The notes beneath the pieces were generated by a model. That model ran no database searches. It was not told the origin of the DNA and was given only the letters and a program-made list of their open reading frames with translations. The translations under genes and the position numbers were made by a program. From the NCBI GenBank assembly GCA_029068165.1, contig JAIEDA010000032.1, positions 120,473-184,472 of the forward strand: a stretch of 64,000 bases of DNA, given 5' to 3'. The stretch comes from Clostridia bacterium. Its GTDB lineage: Bacteria; Bacillota; Clostridia; Christensenellales; UBA3700. Within the stretch, counting starts at the first letter, position 1; each line of letters begins with the position of its first letter. This document shows, in pieces, positions 8,161 through 17,800 of this stretch.

Positions 8161-9447
8161 ATGGCAATAATTACAAACGTTGATAAAAACAGTATAGCTG
8201 ACGAACTCGGCATCGAGGTCGGCGACGAACTCTTAGGCTTTAACGGCGAAAAGATAGTCGACGTTCTTGACTACGTCTATTACGATTCGCAAGACTCTTT
8301 CGTCTTAAATCTAAAGGCAAAGCAGGGAGATATCGTCGATATAGAAATCGAAAAGGACGAGAACGAAACTCTCGGTCTTACTCTTGACGAGAGCGTTCAG
8401 CTAGAGCCTATGCGCTGCAAAAATAAGTGCGTATTTTGCTTTGTGGATCAGTTGCCGAAAGGTATGAGAGATACGCTATACGTAAAAGACGACGATTATA
8501 GATTGAGTTTCGTAAGCGGCAATTACGTTACGCTCAGCAACGTAGGACAAAAGGAACTCGATAGGATAGTCAAGCTTCGTTTGTCGCCGCTTTATATTTC
8601 CGTACACGCTTACGATAAGAAAGTCAAGACCAAGTTGGTGAGCAATCCCGAGTCGGCGATGGTGTATGAAAAGATAAGTTTTCTAGCTTCTCACGGCATA
8701 GTTATGCATACGCAAATCGTGCTATGCAAGGGACTTAACGACGGCGAGATACTACTTCAAACGCTTGAGAAATTGAGAGAGCTTTATCCTCAAGTGAAGT
8801 CGGCGGCGGTGATACCGGTCGGACTTACTTGCCATAGAGCGGGACTTTGCGAATTGCAGCAATTCGACGAGAGTTCGTCAAGAGAAGTTATCGCCGCGGT
8901 GGAAAAATTCAACGAAGAAAGCGGCGGGGAGTTTTGTTGGTGCAGCGACGAATTTTATATCAAGGCTAATTTGCCTTTGCCGGCTTATTCGGCGTACGGA
9001 GATTTTTGTCAAATAGAAAACGGCGTGGGATTGTGCGCCGAATTTATAAATTCTTTCGACGAAGCGTTACGACAAGCCAAGCCTAGCAAGAAAAAGCTGG
9101 ATATAGCGATAATAACGGGACAGTCTTTTAAGGGAATTTTGAGGAGTCTTTGCGAGAAGTTTAAGGACAAGTTCCCCAACTTAAACGTCCGTATTTGCGA
9201 TATATACAACGACTTTTTCGGAAGGTCGATAACGGTATCGGGATTGGTTACGCCGACGGATATCGTCAAACAGGTCAGCGACTTGCCCGAGCATACGCTG
9301 ATACCGTCGACGATGCTTAGAGAGTTTACGGACACTTTTCTCGACGGATATACAGTTCCTCGGTTGGAGCAAGAATTAAAGACCAAGATACTTGTATCGC
9401 AGGGCGGCGAGAGCTTGGTAAAGATAGTAGAAGAATTGGCAAAATAG
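8161..9447 (+). CDS. DUF512 protein (PDZ plus radical-SAM-type Fe-S)
   Basis: A 428-residue protein with an N-terminal PDZ-like domain (TNVDKNSIADELGIEVGDEL). Next comes a radical-SAM-like C-x3-C-x2-C cluster site (CKNKCVFCFVDQL, near residue 84) and the characteristic LPKGMRDTLYVKDDDYRLSF block. The C-terminal DUF512 region follows. Proteins of this layout commonly precede der in clostridia, exactly as here (12-base gap). The reaction is unknown; ribosome-related function is only inferred from the neighbour. TAGGAAAG precedes the ATG. Confidence 0.9.
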   Translation: MAIITNVDKNSIADELGIEVGDELLGFNGEKIVDVLDYVYYDSQDSFVLNLKAKQGDIVDIEIEKDENETLGLTLDESVQLEPMRCKNKCVFCFVDQLPKGMRDTLYVKDDDYRLSFVSGNYVTLSNVGQKELDRIVKLRLSPLYISVHAYDKKVKTKLVSNPESAMVYEKISFLASHGIVMHTQIVLCKGLNDGEILLQTLEKLRELYPQVKSAAVIPVGLTCHRAGLCELQQFDESSSREVIAAVEKFNEESGGEFCWCSDEFYIKANLPLPAYSAYGDFCQIENGVGLCAEFINSFDEALRQAKPSKKKLDIAIITGQSFKGILRSLCEKFKDKFPNLNVRICDIYNDFFGRSITVSGLVTPTDIVKQVSDLPEHTLIPSTMLREFTDTFLDGYTVPRLEQELKTKILVSQGGESLVKIVEELAK

Positions 9448-9459
9448 GAGGCGTAAATT

Positions 9460-10770
9460 ATGAAACCTTTGATAGCGATAGTAGGTAGACCCAACGTAGG
9501 TAAGTCTACGCTGTTCAACAGAATAGTAGGTAAAAAAGTGAGTATCGTCGAAGATTTTGAGGGCGTTACTCGCGATAGGCTTTACTGCGACGGCGAATGG
9601 TGCGGGATAAAGTTTACGCTCATAGATACCGGCGGCTTGGAGATCAAGAGCGAGGATAAGATGTGGAAGCATATCCGCGAGCAGGCAAGAATGGCTGTGG
9701 AAATAGCCGACGCTATAATTTTCGTCGTTGACGGAAAAACGGGAATGAGCGCAAACGATATGGAAGTTGCGGATTTCTTGCGTACGAGCAACAAGCCGGT
9801 GACGATTGCCGTAAACAAGCTTGACAACAACGAGCAAGAAAATATTTTCGATTTTTATTCGCTCGGCGTGGGCGACGTCGTAGGCGTGTCTGCGGAACAG
9901 TCCAAAGGCATTGGCGATTTGCTGGACGTCGTTACGGAAAATTTTTCAAAAGAAGAAGTCGAGGAAGACGACGAGCGGATAAATATCGCAATCGTCGGCA
10001 AGCCCAACGCTGGCAAAAGCTCGCTGACCAATAAGCTTTTAGGATACGACAGGGTTATCGTAAGCGACGTTGCGGGTACGACTAGGGACGCGATAGATAC
10101 GTCATTTGAGTGCAACGGCAAAAAGTATAATCTTATCGACACTGCCGGAATACGCAAGAAAAGCTCCGTCGACGAGGGTATCGAGCAGTACAGCGTTATG
10201 CGCTCTCTCGCCGCTATAAGAAGAGCGGACGTAGCGCTTATCGTTGTCGACGCAAACGAGGGAATAAGCGAACAGGACGTGAAGATTTGCGGCTACGTTC
10301 ACGAGCAGGGCAAGCCGTCCGTTATAGTTATGAACAAATGGGACGCGGTAGAAAAGGATACTTATACCGTCAATACTTTCAATAAAAAGCTTCAGCAAGA
10401 ATTGAAATTTATGGACTATTTCACGCCTGTGTACGTTTCGGCGGTTACGGGTCAAAGAGTGGATAAAATCCTTGATCTTGCAAGCGAAGTGTACGAACAG
10501 TCAAGACGGAGAGTGCCCACGGGCGTGCTCAACGATATTATTACCGACGCAGTTATCGCAGTCGAACCGCCTTCTCACAACGGCAAGAGATTGAAGATAT
10601 ATTACGTCACTCAAGGTTCGGTACAGCCGCCTACTTTCGTATTTTTCGTCAACGATTCCAAGCTAATGCATTTTTCTTACGAGCGGTATTTGGAAAACAC
10701 GCTTCGCAAGACCTTTACTTTCAAAGGTACGCCTATAAAACTTATCGTTCGCAACCGAGGCGAAGAGTAG
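9460..10770 (+). CDS. der: Ribosome biogenesis GTPase Der (EngA)
   Basis: A 436-residue tandem-GTPase. The first G domain has GRPNVGKST, DTGG and NKLD. The second has GKPNAGKSS, DTAG and NKWD. A KH-like C-terminal domain ends in KGTPIKLIVRNR. Der is needed for 50S subunit maturation. It is translationally close to the DUF512 gene with AGGAGG upstream. Length and all G motifs are normal. Confidence 0.97.
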   Translation: MKPLIAIVGRPNVGKSTLFNRIVGKKVSIVEDFEGVTRDRLYCDGEWCGIKFTLIDTGGLEIKSEDKMWKHIREQARMAVEIADAIIFVVDGKTGMSANDMEVADFLRTSNKPVTIAVNKLDNNEQENIFDFYSLGVGDVVGVSAEQSKGIGDLLDVVTENFSKEEVEEDDERINIAIVGKPNAGKSSLTNKLLGYDRVIVSDVAGTTRDAIDTSFECNGKKYNLIDTAGIRKKSSVDEGIEQYSVMRSLAAIRRADVALIVVDANEGISEQDVKICGYVHEQGKPSVIVMNKWDAVEKDTYTVNTFNKKLQQELKFMDYFTPVYVSAVTGQRVDKILDLASEVYEQSRRRVPTGVLNDIITDAVIAVEPPSHNGKRLKIYYVTQGSVQPPTFVFFVNDSKLMHFSYERYLENTLRKTFTFKGTPIKLIVRNRGEE

Positions 10771-10809
10771 TCGCTTGAGCGCGTTGGAAATTATAGGTAA
10801 GAAAAAAAC

Positions 10810-10838
10810 TTGCAACCAACAAATATATATGATAAAAT
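10810..10838 (+). promoter_or_regulatory. Probable promoter of the aminotransferase gene
   Basis: TTGCAA, 17-base spacer, TAAAAT, about 50 bases before the start codon. Confidence 0.55.
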
Positions 10839-10887
10839 ATTAAAGAAATCCGAATATAAAATATAAGAAAAAGATAGAAGGAGAACT

Positions 10888-12150
10888 ATGAACTATAGCA
10901 AACTATCTAAAGAAGAATTGCAGCAAATCTACGACATTCAAAAGGCTGAGTACAACGCTTTAGTTGCGCAAGGCAACAAAGTCGATATAGCAAGAGGCAA
11001 GCCTTGCAACGAGCAGTTGGATATAGCTATGCCTATGCTCAGCGCCGAGGGATTAGAGAATATGCCCAAGAGCTATCGCAACTACGGTATGCTTGACGGT
11101 ATCCCCGAAATGAAGAAGCTGTTTGCGGATATGTTGGGCGTAGACCCGAGCGAAGTTATCGTCGGTGGAAGCAGCTCGCTCAATCTTATGTACGATACTA
11201 TTCAAAGAGCGTTGCAGTTCGGTATTTGCGGAGCTAAGCCTTGGAACTCTCAACCCGTAAAATTTCTTTGTCCTGTTCCGGGTTACGACAGGCACTTTGC
11301 GATTTGCGAGCATTTCGGTATAGAAATGATCAACGTTCCGATGAAAGAGGACGGTCCGAATATGGATTTGGTTGAGCAGTTGGTCGCAAACGACGAGGGC
11401 ATAAAAGCGATTTGGTGCGTGCCTAAGTACAGCAATCCAACGGGCGTAACGTATTCCGACGAAGTCGTTACAAGACTTGCGACGATGAAAACCAAAGCCC
11501 AAGACTTTAGAATTTTTTGGGACAACGCTTACGTCGTACACGACTTGACCGATACTCCCGACGAATTGGCTAATATAATGCAAATTTGCGCCGAAACGGG
11601 CAACCCCGATAGAGTATATCAATTTGCTTCCACGTCTAAAGTTACTTTGGCGGGCAGCGGCGTAGGTTGTATCGCTACGAGCGCAAACAACGTCAAAGAC
11701 ATTCTTTCGCATTTGACAATTCAAACTATTTCCTACAACAAAGTATGGCAATATATCCACTATCTTTTCTTGAAAGATATGGACAACGTCAAAGCGATAA
11801 TGGCTAAGCAAAGAGAGATTATCAAACCTAAGTTCGATACGCTTATTCGCGCGTTTGAAGACTCGTTCGGAAGCGACAGCGGCATTGCCGAATGGACGAA
11901 CCCCAACGGCGGTTATTTCATAACTTTGGACGTGTTGGACGGCTGCGCTAAAAGAGTTTGCGAGCTTTGCAAAAACGCAGGTTTGACTTTGACGGCGGCA
12001 GGCGCGCCTTTCCCATACGGCAGGGATATCAGCGACAAAACTTTGAGAATAGCGCCCACGTTTACATCCGATAGCGATTTGGTCGTAGCTACTCAAATTC
12101 TCACTTGTTGCGTGAAATACGCTTGCGTGGAGAAGCTGTTGCAAGAGTAG
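10888..12150 (+). CDS. Aminotransferase of the aspartate aminotransferase Ic / MocR-like type
   Basis: A 420-residue fold-type I PLP enzyme. It has IARGKPCNEQLD near the N-terminus, a GGSSSLNLMYD cofactor-binding loop, KYSNPTGVTYS, WDNAYVVHD and the lysine motif FASTSKVTLAGSGVG. This sequence style matches the subgroup known from actinobacterial class Ic aspartate aminotransferases (Pfam Aminotran_MocR). Aspartate/2-oxoglutarate transamination is the best guess; alanine or another amino acid is possible. There is no DNA-binding domain. AGGAGAAC precedes the ATG. Confidence 0.85.
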   Translation: MNYSKLSKEELQQIYDIQKAEYNALVAQGNKVDIARGKPCNEQLDIAMPMLSAEGLENMPKSYRNYGMLDGIPEMKKLFADMLGVDPSEVIVGGSSSLNLMYDTIQRALQFGICGAKPWNSQPVKFLCPVPGYDRHFAICEHFGIEMINVPMKEDGPNMDLVEQLVANDEGIKAIWCVPKYSNPTGVTYSDEVVTRLATMKTKAQDFRIFWDNAYVVHDLTDTPDELANIMQICAETGNPDRVYQFASTSKVTLAGSGVGCIATSANNVKDILSHLTIQTISYNKVWQYIHYLFLKDMDNVKAIMAKQREIIKPKFDTLIRAFEDSFGSDSGIAEWTNPNGGYFITLDVLDGCAKRVCELCKNAGLTLTAAGAPFPYGRDISDKTLRIAPTFTSDSDLVVATQILTCCVKYACVEKLLQE

Positions 12151-12156
12151 TAAAAG

Positions 12157-12199
12157 GATTGAGATATTTCGACTTTGCTACGTTTTTCTCAATATGAGA
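12157..12199 (-). repeat. Copy of a dispersed short repeat
   Basis: GAGATATTTCGACTTTGCTACG followed by CTCAATATGAGA is, in reverse orientation, a close copy of the element at 41347. It begins only 7 bases after the aminotransferase stop codon. Confidence 0.6.
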
Positions 12200-12269
12200 A
12201 TAGATTTAAGATTGAGCAGTCCAAACAGTTGAAAAATTGTTTAACGTAAAAATAGATAAGGAATAGACT

Positions 12270-12818
12270 ATGAAACTCGTAATTGCGTCCGACGTGCACG
12301 GTTCGGCATACTACGCCGAGAAAGTAAAGCAGGCTTTTGAAAGAGAGCGGGGCGATTTGCTCGTTTTGCTCGGCGACATATACTATCACGGACCGCGCAA
12401 TCCTTTTCCCAAGGACTACGCGCCTATGAAAGTCGCTGAGATTTTCAACGCGCTCAAGGACAGGCTTTTGGTCATAAAAGGCAACTGCGACAGCGAAGTA
12501 GACGCTATGATTAGCGAGTTCGATTTCAACGAGTTTTCGCAAATTTACGCTGACGGACTGAAAGTTACGCTTACGCACGGACACAAGTACAACAAAGACG
12601 CTTTGCCCGCAAACGTCGGCGACTTAATGTGCTACGGTCATTTCCATACGGGATTTATCACCGAGGTAGACGGAGCGGTAGTCGCCAACGCAGGTTCGGT
12701 ATCCTTGCCAAAGGACGGAACGGCTAGCAGTTATCTCACTTTGGATAACGGCGTACTTACTCTTAAGGATATAGACGGCAAAGTCATAGACAGCAAAACA
12801 GTAAAGAAAAACCTATAA
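12270..12818 (+). CDS. YfcE/MJ0936-type metallophosphoesterase
   Basis: A 182-residue calcineurin-like phosphodiesterase with all metal motifs: SDVHGS, LLGDIYYHGP, KGNCDSE, LTHGHKY and YGHFHTG. E. coli YfcE and relatives act on small phosphodiesters in vitro; the natural substrate is unknown. It lies 18 bases before the hydrogenase-like gene and is probably co-transcribed. AAGGAATAG precedes the ATG. Confidence 0.9.
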   Translation: MKLVIASDVHGSAYYAEKVKQAFERERGDLLVLLGDIYYHGPRNPFPKDYAPMKVAEIFNALKDRLLVIKGNCDSEVDAMISEFDFNEFSQIYADGLKVTLTHGHKYNKDALPANVGDLMCYGHFHTGFITEVDGAVVANAGSVSLPKDGTASSYLTLDNGVLTLKDIDGKVIDSKTVKKNL

Positions 12819-12836
12819 ATCAAGAGGTGAATATTT

Positions 12837-14270
12837 ATGAGCAATAGAAAATTTGATACCAAAGTTCAGGTACTGAAATATGAAGTGTTGAAGCAAATTA
12901 TCGAGGCTTACGACAGAGGAGATATGAGCCAAATTTATATGGACATACCCAAGACGATTTCTCCGGGACCAAAGCCGAGCTTTAGGTGTTGTATTTATAA
13001 AGAAAGGGCAATCGTGCAAGAGAGAATAAAGCTAGCTCTCGGCGGCGACAATTCCAATCCCAATATAGTTGAAGTAATCGAGGCGGCGTGCGATTCCTGC
13101 CCTATCAGCGGAATGTATATAACTCCCGCTTGCCGCGGCTGTATAGTACATAAGTGTCAGGAAAACTGCCCAAAAGACGCTATATCCATAGTCGACAACA
13201 AGCCTGTCATTGATATGAACAAATGCATCAAGTGCGGTCGTTGCGCGAAGTCTTGTCCGTACGACGCGATAATAGAGCAGTCACGTCCTTGCATCAAGAG
13301 CTGCAAAGTAAAGGCGCTTTCTATGGACGAGTATGATAGAGCTAAAATCGACAACGAAAAGTGTATCGCTTGCGGAGCTTGCGTTTACAACTGTCCTTTC
13401 GGAGCTATAGTAGACAAGTCTTTCATTATCGAAACTCTTGATTTGCTCAAAGAGGCGAAAGAAAAAGACGGCAGGGTATTTGCCATTATCGCGCCGGCTA
13501 TAGCAAGTCAGTTCAAGCCCGCTACGTTCGGTCAACTTGTGACGGGAATCAAGGCGTTAGGTTTTGATAGAGTATACGAAGCGGCTTTAGGCGCGGACAT
13601 AACGCTTTACAAAGAGGCTAAAGAGTTTGAGGAAAAAGGACTGATGACCACGTCTTGTTGTCCGTCGTTCGTAATGTTTATTGAAAAGAATTTCCCCGAA
13701 CTTGCAAAGTATATCTCTTCTTCGCCGTCGCCGATGGTAGAAACGGCAATGCTTTTGAAGAGAAAATATCCCGGTATCAAGACCGTCTTTATCGGACCTT
13801 GCACGAGCAAAAAGCTTGAGTATAGAATGGAAAAGACGCAGGGCGCAATAGATAGCGTAATCTCATTTGAGGAGTTGCAAGCTTTGCTTGACGCGCGAAA
13901 CGTAGATTTGCTCGTTCAAGAAGAAATGAATATCGACGACGCTTCGGTAATGGGTAGAGTGTTCGCTAAGTGCGGAGGTATTTCCGAAGATATAGTTAAA
14001 CTCACCGATGGCAAGGTTCAACCAGTTGCAATGAGTGGTATTGAGGAATGTCGCGCCAACCTGTTGAAACTCAAATTCAATAAGACCACCGCAAATTTCT
14101 TTGAGGGAATGGCGTGCGACGGCGGATGTTTAAACGGGGCATTGTCATTGCACCACGACGCCAAAAATATCACCGAAATAGACAAGTATTCCAACAACGC
14201 GTCGCATAAGGATATCTTGAGCGCGGTAGATTTGTATAAGAGTACTCTCAACCAAGATAAAAAAGCATAG
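12837..14270 (+). CDS. [FeFe]-hydrogenase-like protein, probably group B, monomeric
   Basis: A 477-residue cytoplasmic Fe-S protein. Cysteine clusters CRGCIVHKCQENCP, CIKCGRCAKSCP and CIACGACVYNCP indicate several [4Fe-4S] sites. All three H-cluster motifs are present: TSCCPS (Cys274/275), GPCTSKKLE (Cys322) and MACDGGC (Cys427, Cys431). The long N-terminal region without a [2Fe-2S] ferredoxin domain, and the motif flavour, resemble clostridial group B enzymes rather than the bidirectional group A. A hydrogen-sensing or H2-producing role is inferred. Maturases HydEFG are not in the window. AGAGGTG precedes the ATG; a strong terminator follows. Confidence 0.85.
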   Translation: MSNRKFDTKVQVLKYEVLKQIIEAYDRGDMSQIYMDIPKTISPGPKPSFRCCIYKERAIVQERIKLALGGDNSNPNIVEVIEAACDSCPISGMYITPACRGCIVHKCQENCPKDAISIVDNKPVIDMNKCIKCGRCAKSCPYDAIIEQSRPCIKSCKVKALSMDEYDRAKIDNEKCIACGACVYNCPFGAIVDKSFIIETLDLLKEAKEKDGRVFAIIAPAIASQFKPATFGQLVTGIKALGFDRVYEAALGADITLYKEAKEFEEKGLMTTSCCPSFVMFIEKNFPELAKYISSSPSPMVETAMLLKRKYPGIKTVFIGPCTSKKLEYRMEKTQGAIDSVISFEELQALLDARNVDLLVQEEMNIDDASVMGRVFAKCGGISEDIVKLTDGKVQPVAMSGIEECRANLLKLKFNKTTANFFEGMACDGGCLNGALSLHHDAKNITEIDKYSNNASHKDILSAVDLYKSTLNQDKKA

Positions 14271-14310
14271 GAATCAAGTAAAATTTACTGATATAAAAAT
14301 TTTTAATTAA

Positions 14311-14336
14311 AAGGGAAGCAATTTGCTTCCCTTTTG
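14311..14336 (+). terminator. Terminator after the hydrogenase-like gene
   Basis: Perfect 10-bp stem AAGGGAAGCA/TGCTTCCCTT with a 3-base loop and a T run. GTCATATCAATGAGCG follows it, similar to the dispersed repeat core. Confidence 0.85.
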
Positions 14337-14443
14337 TCATATCAATGAGCGTCATTGTCCCAAGACAAAATACACAAGGACTAGATTTTTCAACGCTCGC
14401 CCAAACGACGATTTAAAACTCAACAGTCCCTATCGTCATTTAT

Positions 14444-14484
14444 ATTGATGAGATATTTCAACCACGCTACGCTCAAAATGACGG
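14444..14484 (-). repeat. Copy of a dispersed short repeat
   Basis: GAGATATTTCAACCACGCTA followed by CGCTCAAAATGACGG, reverse orientation. With the copy at 14508 it forms an inverted pair. Confidence 0.6.
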
Positions 14485-14507
14485 AATTAAACGGAGCAGT
14501 ACTAATT

Positions 14508-14535
14508 GCCATCCTGAGCGTAGTCGAAGAATTTC
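14508..14535 (+). repeat. Copy of a dispersed short repeat
   Basis: GCCATCCTGAGCGTAGTCGA followed by AGAATTTCT, forward orientation, aligned with CGTCATATTGAGCGAAGTCG at 41347. Confidence 0.55.
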
Positions 14536-14674
14536 TAATCTTTCTAATTAGATTTCTAGCCTTGACAATGTTAAGCGCAACGAGCTTGTTTCTCATATCC
14601 AATGATTATAAAATTAAGAACAATGTAAAAATCTTAGTAAAAAAATCGACAAATAGCGACAAATTCCAAAAAAA

Positions 14675-14690
14675 GTGTACTTTTCCTGAC
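14675..14690 (+). repeat. Left 16-bp inverted repeat flanking the surface-protein promoter
   Basis: GTGTACTTTTCCTGAC. Its exact reverse complement occurs at 14781-14796, with 90 bases between. See the finding on a possible invertible promoter. Confidence 0.85.
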
Positions 14691-14720
14691 CAAAAATTTA
14701 TGTCAAAAAACTGCATACTT

Positions 14721-14749
14721 TTGACATATTTCAACACATATATTATACA
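14721..14749 (+). promoter_or_regulatory. Probable promoter of the giant surface protein, inside the inverted repeats
   Basis: TTGACA (perfect -35), 17-base spacer, TATACA. It points toward the gene at 14878. The opposite strand of the same segment carries a TATAAT at 14742-14747 with TG one base upstream, so the reverse orientation may also hold a weak promoter. Confidence 0.6.
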
Positions 14750-14780
14750 AAATCCCGCTTGTCGAATACAAGATAATTAA

Positions 14781-14796
14781 GTCAGGAAAAGTACAC
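14781..14796 (-). repeat. Right 16-bp inverted repeat flanking the surface-protein promoter
   Basis: GTCAGGAAAAGTACAC on the plus strand, an exact inverted copy of 14675-14690. Confidence 0.85.
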
Positions 14797-14877
14797 ATTT
14801 ACTGACCGAGCCAAAAATAGACTAAATTCTATACTTATTAAAAAGAAAGAGTAAAGGGATACAAGGGAGAAAAGAGT

Positions 14878-17800
14878 ATGCAGAGGGCTCTTGGAAAAAA
14901 CGGGAAAAAGATATGCATATTGCTAAGCGTAATGATGATCTTATGCTTAGTCTTGAGTTGCGTTTTGATAGGACAAAGCGAACTGAAGAAGAAAGCCAAC
15001 GCGCTGAACGCCGCAGGTTTGCCGCAAGCAACCGTCGTGGAAAAGGGCGTAGATTTATGGAATGCTTCCAATCAAGATCTCAACAGCGACGCTGCGGAAG
15101 ATATTGTCTATAAGATTTTCGGCGGAGAAGGTCCTAATAATTACATAGATACTCACGGAATAGATTATTTCGGTTCTAAGGTCGTACAGGCATCATATAT
15201 CAACGCTAATATTTATGATTCAACGAGTTCGTCGGGAGCGAAAATAAACAACCCGTATGGGATATTGGTTACGTTGGGCGGAATGAAATGGATGGTTACG
15301 TCCATTACTAAAGACACTACTGCCAATGAGAATATCATAGCGACCCTTTATCTAGCTGAAGCTCAAAGCTCAATGGTATGGGGTACAAATACAAACGCTA
15401 TCGGTTACAACGCATATTGCGCGAGCAATCTTCGTTACGCATTGGTAGAGGACAGCGCGACGGCTTCAACTTGGGGACTTTTCCGCCATACTGCAACCAA
15501 CGATTTTGCTGAAAAATATTTAGTACAACCTAATTATATACCGTATCAGCAAACACAAAACTGCACTGAATTTAAAACGGTGGGAGCAGTGGGTGCAACT
15601 GATTATACTTTCGCGAATGACGCCCTTGGCGCACCGCAAAATGCAAACTGGTTCAACGGCAACGGAAACTATTCCGCGGGCGGTTCTTGGAAACTTAATA
15701 ATTGGTCAACGGCTCAGGATTACGCGGCTTGGGGCAATGATTATATATGGATACCAAGCGCGTGCGAAGTAGGTTGGAGCAATTACCCACCTGGAGCGGC
15801 AAGCGCATATTCCGATTATATATGGGGTTTGGATAACAACCAACGTATGGCGGACACCCACCGTTCCTGGCTGCGATCCGGCAATTCTGGCGATGGTTCC
15901 TGTGCGTACGTTGTTGCGGATGCTGGTACGTTTGACTACCTCTATGTGGGTAGTTCTTACGGTCTACGTCCTGCTATTCACTTAAATCTCACGGAAGTAG
16001 AAAAGAGTATAGTTCCCAAAGTGGCAACGCCTAAGGACGTGGAAATAGAGTACACAGGTAGCGATCTTGATTTAGACGTTGCGGCCAAGCAAGGTTTAGC
16101 CAGTTGGTATACGGACGACTTCAAAGATTTGGTTGACGTAGAGTATTGGAAAGGAGCGAGCCAAGAAACGCCTCTAGAGCCTGACACCTATACCGTTAAG
16201 CTTAGTCTAAAAGACTCTTCACAAAGCAAGTGGGCGGACAAAACTACTGCGGATAAATCAATATCTTTCAAAGTAATCAAGAGATATTTACCGTATCCCA
16301 AGTGGAACGACGAAAGTTCCAAGACGTTTAACGGAACGTCAGGGCAGTCGTTTGACTTGTATTATGACAGCGCTTTCTTGACTGAAATTAAGAACATAGT
16401 CGGCGTAGCGGACTACGAGTATTTTACAAAGCTAGTCAAAGCAACTCTTCCCAGCGGAGTTACCGCGAGCAACAACGGTTGGAAATATAGCGCGGTTGAG
16501 GCAAAGACGTACGACTTGACGTTTGCGCTCGTGGATACTACTCACTATCAATGGAAGGACGAGCCGTCGTCTAAGAAACTTTCGTTTACAATAGCCAAAA
16601 AGACTGTCAACGTAGAACTTACTACGAACGGAACGGGCACATCAGCCGCTCTTGTTGGCAAAGAGAATGGTACGGTGAAAGCGGTACTTGACGTTGCGCC
16701 CAATCAGTTGTTCGTTGGGTACGACGCGGTCATAACTATTCGGGCGGCAAGGAGCGGAAGCGCGCCAAATACGTTGACGGGAAATATTACATTAGACGAT
16801 AGTAGCGGAACTATAAACGTAACGCTTGACTTGACGGGCGTAAGTTCAAGTACAAGCCTGTTTGATTTGAGTATAGTATGCTCGTCGGACGAGTATGATT
16901 TTGTCTTTACCAACTCTCCAACGCTTAAAGTCGATGAAGATAACAAGAACGTAATTAGATGGCAGTTGCGCGTAGGCGGAAAGGCAATGAGCGGTTACTA
17001 TATCGACAGCGATATAGAAAGCGCTAAGAATTCTAACGGCGAAATCGAAGTAGATTTTGCCGAAACAGGTAAGACTATATACTACTCGGGCGAGTATACT
17101 GAATTCAAGGCGTCAGCATTCCCGACAGGTTACGCTCTCAAGACGAGCAGTTACAACGGCGGTTACGAACTCACTAAAGCTACTTCTACCAACACGAAAG
17201 CTGGTATAAACGCGGACAGTTACACTACTAAAGTAGACGTATACAAGATAGACGATCAAAGCGTGGTAGTTACGTTCGTAATCAAATGGGCAATAGCTCC
17301 CGCATTGTTTGACTTATCAAACGTCAAGTGGCTGAACGACGGCGACTTGCCGTACAACGGCGGACAGGCAGTATACGCTACGCTTGACCCGACTACCTTG
17401 CCAAAAGGTTTGCTAGTTCCAACGAACGGCTATTCTACCAACGTCGGTTCAGTAGTAGGCAACAGCGGAACAGCTTCAGTAGAGTTTGAATTAGCTCCCG
17501 AATACGAGGGCAACTATATATTGCCTGTAGAAGGGGATAAATCGACCTATACTGGATTTGGAGATAACGAAGACTTTGAATGGGAAAAGGCTTGGCAGGT
17601 AGTGCCGCATAAGATATCCACTTCAAGTTGGAGCACCGTCGCTCACCCCGACAGCAACAAGACTTTCAATATCTTGCAGCTCAAAGACCCGAGCGCGGAC
17701 ACGGTGGTATCTTACTTGTATTACGAAACCGATTCCAACGGACAAATACCCGCGGGAGCAACCGGCTTGACTGTCGACGAATTAGAAATGCCAAGCGAGG

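Larger units (their letters stand above)
14271..14877. other. 607-base intergenic region upstream of the giant surface protein
   Basis: It contains the terminator at 14311, two oppositely oriented copies of the dispersed repeat (14444 and 14508), an AT-rich stretch, and the inverted-repeat-bounded promoter segment 14675-14796. I see no convincing protein-coding gene. A 111-codon open frame at 14445 runs straight through the repeat copies and the left inverted repeat and has no ribosome site. Confidence 0.7.

Noticed and set aside
14445..14780. 111-codon plus-strand open frame
   Set aside because: It runs through two dispersed repeat copies and the left inverted repeat, has no ribosome site, and has low-complexity AT-rich composition.
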